From Thermocaproicibacter sp002410755 (GTDB taxonomy: Bacteria > Bacillota > Clostridia > Oscillospirales > Acutalibacteraceae), in the NCBI GenBank assembly GCA_036839715.1, contig DAITDU010000055.1:1-10041 (forward strand): a stretch of DNA of 10,041 bases, in the 5' to 3' direction. Below the pieces are notes generated by a model. That model was not told the DNA's origin. It saw only the letters and a program-made list of their open reading frames with translations, and made no database searches. Below, in pieces: positions 5,940-10,041 of this stretch (position 1 is its first letter; every line of letters begins with the position of its first letter). A program made the translations under genes and the position numbers.

Positions 5940-7022
5940 ATGAAAGCAGAACAGCTTGATCCAAACTTTAGGCCACAGTCACCGGTAAGCCATGAAGATA
6001 TTGTTTGGCTTGATGCCCGCAGGGAGCCATTCCGTATTTATGGGCTCTATCACCCAAAGACCGAGGCCGTCTTCCGCCGTTTGCCGGAAGCAGTGGCAAA
6101 AGCGACAAACGAAGGGGTTGAACTTTTTTCCCAATATTCTACAGGCGGGCGGGGCCGTTTTCAAACCGATTCGCCGTACCTTGCCATATCTGCAGAGATC
6201 CTGAAGCCGCCTTTTTTCCCGACAATCAATGCTGCCTGTACAACAGGGCTTGACCTTTATCTGGAGCACAACGGCAGCCAAGTTTTCGTTGGAAGTTTCC
6301 TTCCTTCGGCGGAAGGAATAAAGAGCGGCGGATTTTCAGCCTGCATTGAAATTGATACTGTCGCATACGGCACAGGGCCACATAACTACACCATTAACTT
6401 TCCACTTTACAATGGCGTCCGAAAGCTCTTTGTCGGACTGAAACAGGGCAGCATGCTTGCCCATGGCCGAGAATACCGGCCAGTTGCGCCATTTGTTTAT
6501 TATGGCTCATCCATTACGCAGGGCGGCTGTGCTTCCCGTCCCGGTATGTGCTACCAGAGCCATATAAGCCGCCGCTTCAATATTGATTTCGTAAATCTTG
6601 GCTTTTCCGGTTCCGGCAGAGGAGAGCAGCCGATTGCAGATTATATGGCAGGTATGAACATGAGCCTTTTTGTCTGCGATTATGATTATAATGCACGGAC
6701 TGCAGAGTATCTCCAAGCAACTCATTTTAATCTTTACCGAACAATTCGCAGTAAAAATCCAGATGTCCCTTATCTGATGGTTTCCCGACCGGCTACCCTG
6801 CGCCGCGGGGCAGAGGATGCGGAACGGCGCGCTGTAATTGAGGAGAGCTACCGTAAAGCCCTTGCGGCCGGAGACAAAAATGTGCGTTATATTGATGGCC
6901 GCAGACTCTTTAAAGGCATTCCGTGTGAAGACTGTACCGTTGATTCTGTCCATCCAAACGACCTTGGATTCTGGTGCATGGCGCATGTGATTGGCGATGA
7001 AATTGCAAAATTCGGCTTTTAG
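5940..7022 (+). CDS. Two-domain SGNH/GDSL-family hydrolase (GxDLY type)
   Basis: The 360-residue protein belongs to the GDSL-like esterase group that pairs an N-terminal beta-sandwich with a C-terminal SGNH domain. The hallmark GLDLY motif is at 103-107 (GxDLY family). In the SGNH domain, block I is GSSITQGG with the probable nucleophile Ser191. Block II is NLGFSGSG (219-226), and block III is probably CDYDYN with Asn251. Block V is DSVHPND with Asp335 and His338. The triad and oxyanion residues are all present, so it should be active, most likely removing acyl (acetyl) groups from carbohydrate; substrate inferred. There is no signal peptide, which points to a cytoplasmic substrate such as imported acetylated sugars. 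The ATG at 5940 follows AAGGGGG (5924-5930). No strong promoter is visible in the short gap after the terminator, and no sugar-transport gene adjoins it. Confidence 0.85.
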   Translation: MKAEQLDPNFRPQSPVSHEDIVWLDARREPFRIYGLYHPKTEAVFRRLPEAVAKATNEGVELFSQYSTGGRGRFQTDSPYLAISAEILKPPFFPTINAACTTGLDLYLEHNGSQVFVGSFLPSAEGIKSGGFSACIEIDTVAYGTGPHNYTINFPLYNGVRKLFVGLKQGSMLAHGREYRPVAPFVYYGSSITQGGCASRPGMCYQSHISRRFNIDFVNLGFSGSGRGEQPIADYMAGMNMSLFVCDYDYNARTAEYLQATHFNLYRTIRSKNPDVPYLMVSRPATLRRGAEDAERRAVIEESYRKALAAGDKNVRYIDGRRLFKGIPCEDCTVDSVHPNDLGFWCMAHVIGDEIAKFGF

Positions 7023-7063
7023 AAGACTGAAAAGACAGGCGGATATGCAGCTCAACAAAAAAA

Positions 7064-7072
7064 TGGTATAAT
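7064..7072 (+). promoter_or_regulatory. Extended -10 promoter of mcsA-mcsB
   Basis: TATAAT (7067-7072) is preceded by TGG (7064-7066), giving an extended -10. The -35 position (TATGCA, 7044-7049) is poor. I see no CtsR-type direct heptad repeat (GGTCAAA-like) around it, unlike classical ctsR-mcsA-mcsB-clpC operons. Confidence 0.6.
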
Positions 7073-7122
7073 TATATTCAAACAATAAAATGAAAGACTT
7101 TAGCTTAGTGGGGTGAATTAAA

Positions 7123-7548
7123 ATGCTTTGTCAGTGCTGCGGAAAAAATCCTGCCACAACTTATATCAAAACTGTCTCGGGCGGAAAACTGACGGAGTAC
7201 GCCCTTTGTCCTGAATGTGCGCTTCAGCTTGGCTGCGGTAATTTTTTTGCCGGGCTTGGATACCGCTTGGATGGGATTATCGGGGAATTCTTTGGCAATG
7301 AAGAAGAAAATGATGAGGTTCGGTGCAGATGCTGCGGCTCTTCCTTCAGTGATATTGTCCGCAGCGGCCGTGTCGGCTGTGCGGAATGCTACCGCACATT
7401 TTATGACCGGCTTCTCCCAATTATCCGGCAAATTCACGGAAGTGACACACACCGCGGTAAAAGGCCAGGCGGATCCCTGCCACAAGTGCAAGCCAGCGGA
7501 CAGCTCGCTGTCCGCTGCCCTGGAAACGCGGCGGAGGGGAAAAGATGA
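7123..7548 (+). CDS. mcsA: McsA-like zinc-finger protein lacking the UVR motif
   Basis: The 141-residue protein matches the N-terminal two thirds of McsA, the activator and adaptor of the protein-arginine kinase McsB. Two four-cysteine zinc modules are intact: Cys3/Cys6 with Cys29/Cys32, and Cys68/Cys71 with Cys86/Cys89. The second includes the typical GRVGCAECYRTF, followed by LLPIIRQIHGSDTHRGK. Normal McsA proteins (about 165-185 residues) then have a linker and a UVR helical hairpin (LRxxLxxAVxxEdYExAAxLRD-like). Here only about 25 unrelated residues follow (SLPQVQASG...), and neither other frame up to mcsB encodes a UVR motif. This points to loss of that segment, not a simple frameshift. 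Translation starts after GGGGTGA (7110-7116). The stop overlaps the mcsB start as ATGA, so the two genes are translationally coupled. Confidence 0.85.
   Translation: MLCQCCGKNPATTYIKTVSGGKLTEYALCPECALQLGCGNFFAGLGYRLDGIIGEFFGNEEENDEVRCRCCGSSFSDIVRSGRVGCAECYRTFYDRLLPIIRQIHGSDTHRGKRPGGSLPQVQASGQLAVRCPGNAAEGKR
7494..7517 (+). other. Perfect 10-bp hairpin in the 3' end of mcsA
   Basis: CAGCGGACAG (7494-7503) pairs perfectly with CTGTCCGCTG (7508-7517) around a CTCG loop. It lies in the unusual C-terminal coding part of mcsA, about 27 bases before the mcsB start. No U-tract follows, so it is not a terminator. It may be a deletion scar or may affect coupling to mcsB. Confidence 0.6.
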
Positions 7549-8570
7549 AACCATGGTTTGAACTGGCCGGGCCAGAGCGTGAAGCCGTGCTTTCTTCCTC
7601 TGTCTTCCTTTCCCGCAACCTGGAAGGTGTGCCGTTTCCGCCCATGCTGGATTCTTCGCAGAAGAAAAACTTACTCGGAAAAGCGCGGGAAGCCATCCTT
7701 GGCGAAAAAAGCCTTTTGGTTAATTTGTTTCACCTGGTTCCAATGAGTAGCCTGAGCGGGACAGAAGCAGTTGCTCTGGCCGAGCGCGGTGTGATTCTGC
7801 CGTCTTTCCTAGGCGAAGAAAAGAGCCGTGGCCTTTTCTTTTCGGAGGATGAATCGCAGAGTGTGATGGTCAATGGGGAAGACCATTTTCTCCTTCAGGT
7901 GCGCACGGCAGGGCTTTCGCTGCACGAAACCTATCGCAGGGCTGACCAGCTTGATACAATTTTGGATAAATCCCTTCATTTTGCATTTGACAAGCGCCTT
8001 GGATATCTGACCAGAAATCCTGCCTTACTTGGGACGGGAATGGTAGTTTCCATAGACCTTCATCTCCCGGCCCTGACGGAAACAGGCGCAGCAGTCCGTA
8101 TTTCTGCTGACCTGAGGCCGTTAGGCATTGTGTTACGCGGTATTTCCGGAGTTTCCCTGGGACTGTGCGGCGCAGTGTATCGCCTTTCCAACCGCATGAC
8201 GCTTGGCATTACAGAGCAGGAAGCCGTTACAAACCTCTGTGGCATAGCAGGGCAGCTTATTGCACAGGAGCGCGCAGAACGAAACAAGCTGATTCGCGAC
8301 CTTTCCGTGCAGGATATGGTAGGGCGGTCGCTCGGAATTTTCAGCAGTGCGCGTCTTCTGAACTATGGGGAGTTTTTGCGCCTTGCATCTGTTGTACGTT
8401 TTGGCATTGCGGCAGGATTCCTAAAAAGTATTAGCTTTGAAAAAATTGATTCACTCCTGATGTATGCCCAGCCAGCAAACCTTGCTCTGAGAGCAGGACA
8501 TGGGCTTTCTCCGGATGAAGAACGCTCTGCCCGCGCGGAACTTGTCCGCAATACATTCATGAGGAAATAA
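7545..8570 (+). CDS. mcsB: McsB homologue, predicted catalytically inactive (pseudo-arginine kinase)
   Basis: The 341-residue protein aligns end to end with McsB (ATP:guanido phosphotransferase family), with landmarks GPEREAVLSS, SVMVNGEDH, GYLT..P, GTG, LHLPAL and SNRMTLG, then the C-terminal domain with VVRFGIAAGFLK. Compared from memory with Bacillus McsB, key residues are replaced. SSRIRLARN is SSSVFLSRN, so two ATP-phosphate arginines become Ser19 and Phe21. NEEDHIR is NGEDHFL, losing the arginine at 116. The catalytic cysteine of TSCPTN is Asn158, and GLRAS is GMVVS (Val167). GEGSE is GVSLG, losing the catalytic glutamate at 203. Arg198 and Glu112 remain. The RDxxRA phospho-arginine motif is ERSARA (326-331). 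The frame is open throughout and the fold core is conserved, so selection for a non-catalytic role is plausible. A strong GGAGGGG (7533-7539) precedes the ATG, which overlaps the mcsA stop. No clpC follows. Confidence 0.88.
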   Translation: MKPWFELAGPEREAVLSSSVFLSRNLEGVPFPPMLDSSQKKNLLGKAREAILGEKSLLVNLFHLVPMSSLSGTEAVALAERGVILPSFLGEEKSRGLFFSEDESQSVMVNGEDHFLLQVRTAGLSLHETYRRADQLDTILDKSLHFAFDKRLGYLTRNPALLGTGMVVSIDLHLPALTETGAAVRISADLRPLGIVLRGISGVSLGLCGAVYRLSNRMTLGITEQEAVTNLCGIAGQLIAQERAERNKLIRDLSVQDMVGRSLGIFSSARLLNYGEFLRLASVVRFGIAAGFLKSISFEKIDSLLMYAQPANLALRAGHGLSPDEERSARAELVRNTFMRK

Positions 8571-8600
8571 CCCTAAAATGGCCGCCTGTTTGAATTCCTT

Positions 8601-9971
8601 TCAGACTGATGGCTTTAAAGGGGCAGAAGCTTTACTTTGTTGGAAAATCCGTTCCCATTTTCCTGTGCGGTATTCAAGGTAGGAAATGAGAAAATTTACA
8701 AACCAGCCGATTGGGACCGCATACCAGACCATGGCAATGCCAAACCGTGGCGACAGCAAAACCGCAAGAAACACACGGATACCAAGATTTGCGAGGTTTG
8801 CGATTGTAAACATTACCATATCTCCGGCGCCGCGCAGCAAGCCATCAATTACCATTTTCAGCCCAATTATAATATAAAACCACCCCATGAATTTCAGGTA
8901 AGACGTCCCGGTCTGCAGAGCAAGCTGTGTCCCGTCGCTACCCAAAAACATGGAAATAATTGGTGTATAGAAGCATTCCAGCGCAAAACAGATGAGAACA
9001 GAGAAAAATACAACAATGGCGTTTCCTATGTAATAGCCTGTTTTTACTCGCCTGTGCTGTCCGGCACCAATGTTTTGGGCTGTATAGGCTGAGATGGCAT
9101 TTCCCATGGCTGCCATAGGAACAACGCAAATGCTCTCTATCCGTATGGCAGCCGAGAATCCTGCCAACGTTTCCTCACCAAAGCTGTTTACGACGGACTG
9201 TACCAGCATCATGCCGATGGCAACAGTTGACTGCTGCAAAATTGACGGGAATGCAATCCCTGCCATATTTTTCAGCTCTGTGCCATCGAAAACCTTTACA
9301 TTTTCCGCAGGATAGGATTTCAGCTCCCGCAGGAACAGCATAAACGATATCACGGCTGAAATTCCCTGTGAAATCAGTGTTGCCCACGCTACGCCAGCCA
9401 CACCAAGGTGTATGGAGCAGACCATGTAGACATCGAGGAATATGTTTAAGACAGAAGAGAAAATCAGAAGATACAGAGGAGTACGTGACTGGCCTATTGC
9501 GTTAAACATAGCAGAAAAGACATTGTATAGGAACAGAAACGGGAGTCCTAGAAAATAAATATCCAGGTAAATCACCGACATACCCAGGATACTGTCCGGT
9601 GTGTTGAGCAACTGCATGATTTGCTTCCCAAGCAGAAATCCCAATATTCCCAATACTACACTCAGAATGAAAAATGACAGTAAAGCAGTGTAAGCAGCCT
9701 GCTTCATTTTCTGGTATTCTCTTGCACCGAAATATTGACTTATGACAACTGAAGCCCCTATGCCGCCGCCAATGGCAATGCAGATAAAAACATTGGTAAC
9801 GGAGTAGGATGCCCCGACGGCGGCCAATGCACCTTCACTGACATAGCGTCCAACCACAATCGAATCAACCATGGTATAAAACTGCTGAAACAGGTTTCCG
9901 AGGATCATGGGCCAGGCAAAGATAATCAGTGCTCGAAACGGCTTTTCGTGAATCAAATATTCTTTGTCCAT
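8601..9971 (-). CDS. MATE-family efflux transporter
   Basis: The 456-residue protein is hydrophobic throughout, compatible with about 12 membrane helices in two homologous halves. Each half opens with the MATE signature: PMILGNLFQQFYTMVDSIVVGR from residue 21, and PSILQQSTVAIGMMLVQSVVNSFG from residue 242. Such transporters expel cationic drugs or metabolites using a Na+ or H+ gradient; the substrate cannot be told from sequence. The ATG at 9971-9969 has an AGGA-type site (TCCT on the plus strand, 9985-9988) about 13 bases upstream, a rather long spacing. The gene converges on mcsB with only 30 bases between the two stops and no clear bidirectional terminator there. I found no convincing promoter in the remaining 70 bases at the window edge. 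Confidence 0.92.
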   Translation of the reverse strand: MDKEYLIHEKPFRALIIFAWPMILGNLFQQFYTMVDSIVVGRYVSEGALAAVGASYSVTNVFICIAIGGGIGASVVISQYFGAREYQKMKQAAYTALLSFFILSVVLGILGFLLGKQIMQLLNTPDSILGMSVIYLDIYFLGLPFLFLYNVFSAMFNAIGQSRTPLYLLIFSSVLNIFLDVYMVCSIHLGVAGVAWATLISQGISAVISFMLFLRELKSYPAENVKVFDGTELKNMAGIAFPSILQQSTVAIGMMLVQSVVNSFGEETLAGFSAAIRIESICVVPMAAMGNAISAYTAQNIGAGQHRRVKTGYYIGNAIVVFFSVLICFALECFYTPIISMFLGSDGTQLALQTGTSYLKFMGWFYIIIGLKMVIDGLLRGAGDMVMFTIANLANLGIRVFLAVLLSPRFGIAMVWYAVPIGWFVNFLISYLEYRTGKWERIFQQSKASAPLKPSV

Positions 9972-10041
9972 TTTTTATCGATCATCCTTTTTATGGAGGG
10001 AAAAACTCCAAAATATTTACAAGACTTCTGCCGAAATTCAA

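Noticed and set aside
7217..7561. Overlapping plus-strand open frame across mcsA that might hold a frameshifted C-terminus.
   Set aside because: Its translation over 7470-7560 shows Cys/Lys/Arg-rich sequence without UVR features, and mcsA in its own frame is coupled to mcsB by ATGA. It is a shadow frame.
8571..8600. Possible bidirectional terminator between mcsB and the MATE gene.
   Set aside because: No stable stem with flanking T/A tracts could be drawn in these 30 bases.
9994..10010. Small inverted repeat TGGAG...CTCCA upstream of the MATE gene.
   Set aside because: Five base pairs with a seven-base loop are too weak to call a regulator site or attenuator.

Overview
The window reads as the chromosome of a Gram-positive, anaerobic-type Firmicute, most likely a clostridium of the Oscillospirales/Ruminococcaceae group. 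The basis is family content: a DnaD-type primosome protein, the McsA/McsB pair of Firmicutes, a clostridial-style TypA, a CofE-like protein of the kind found in F420-less clostridia, textbook sigma-A promoters, strong AGGAG-type ribosome binding sites and U-tract terminators. The taxon is inferred from family resemblance, not from a search. I see no mobile element, CRISPR array or phage module.

Layout. (1) 1-855, minus: the N-terminal 285 residues of a DnaD-domain protein that runs off the left edge. (2) 856-1084: a divergent promoter region. (3) 1085-1828, plus: a soluble lytic transglycosylase without a signal peptide. (4) 1885-2056: a free-standing tRNA-Gly(GCC) unit with a perfect promoter and a perfect terminator. 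(5) 2197-2973, plus: a CofE-like (F420-0:gamma-glutamyl ligase fold) protein with its own promoter and terminator. (6) 3147-5874, plus: typA followed one base later by a DEDDh exonuclease carrying a C-terminal zinc ribbon; a hairpin terminator overlaps the exonuclease stop. (7) 5940-7022, plus: a two-domain SGNH/GDSL hydrolase. (8) 7123-8570, plus: mcsA and mcsB with an ATGA overlap. (9) 8601-9971, minus: a MATE-family transporter convergent with mcsB.

The most unusual part is mcsA-mcsB. The McsB homologue is a full-length, uninterrupted guanidino-kinase-like protein. Nevertheless most residues that bind ATP phosphates or catalyse phosphoryl transfer in McsB and arginine kinase are replaced, and its C-terminal RDxxRA phospho-arginine motif is changed. 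Its partner McsA keeps both four-cysteine zinc modules but lacks the usual C-terminal UVR motif. The pair also lacks the usual ctsR and clpC neighbours. Together this suggests a protein-arginine-kinase module that has become a pseudokinase and may act as a non-catalytic adaptor.

The other genes are mostly independent housekeeping units (replication, translation GTPase, RNA/DNA processing, wall remodelling, export), each with recognisable transcription signals.
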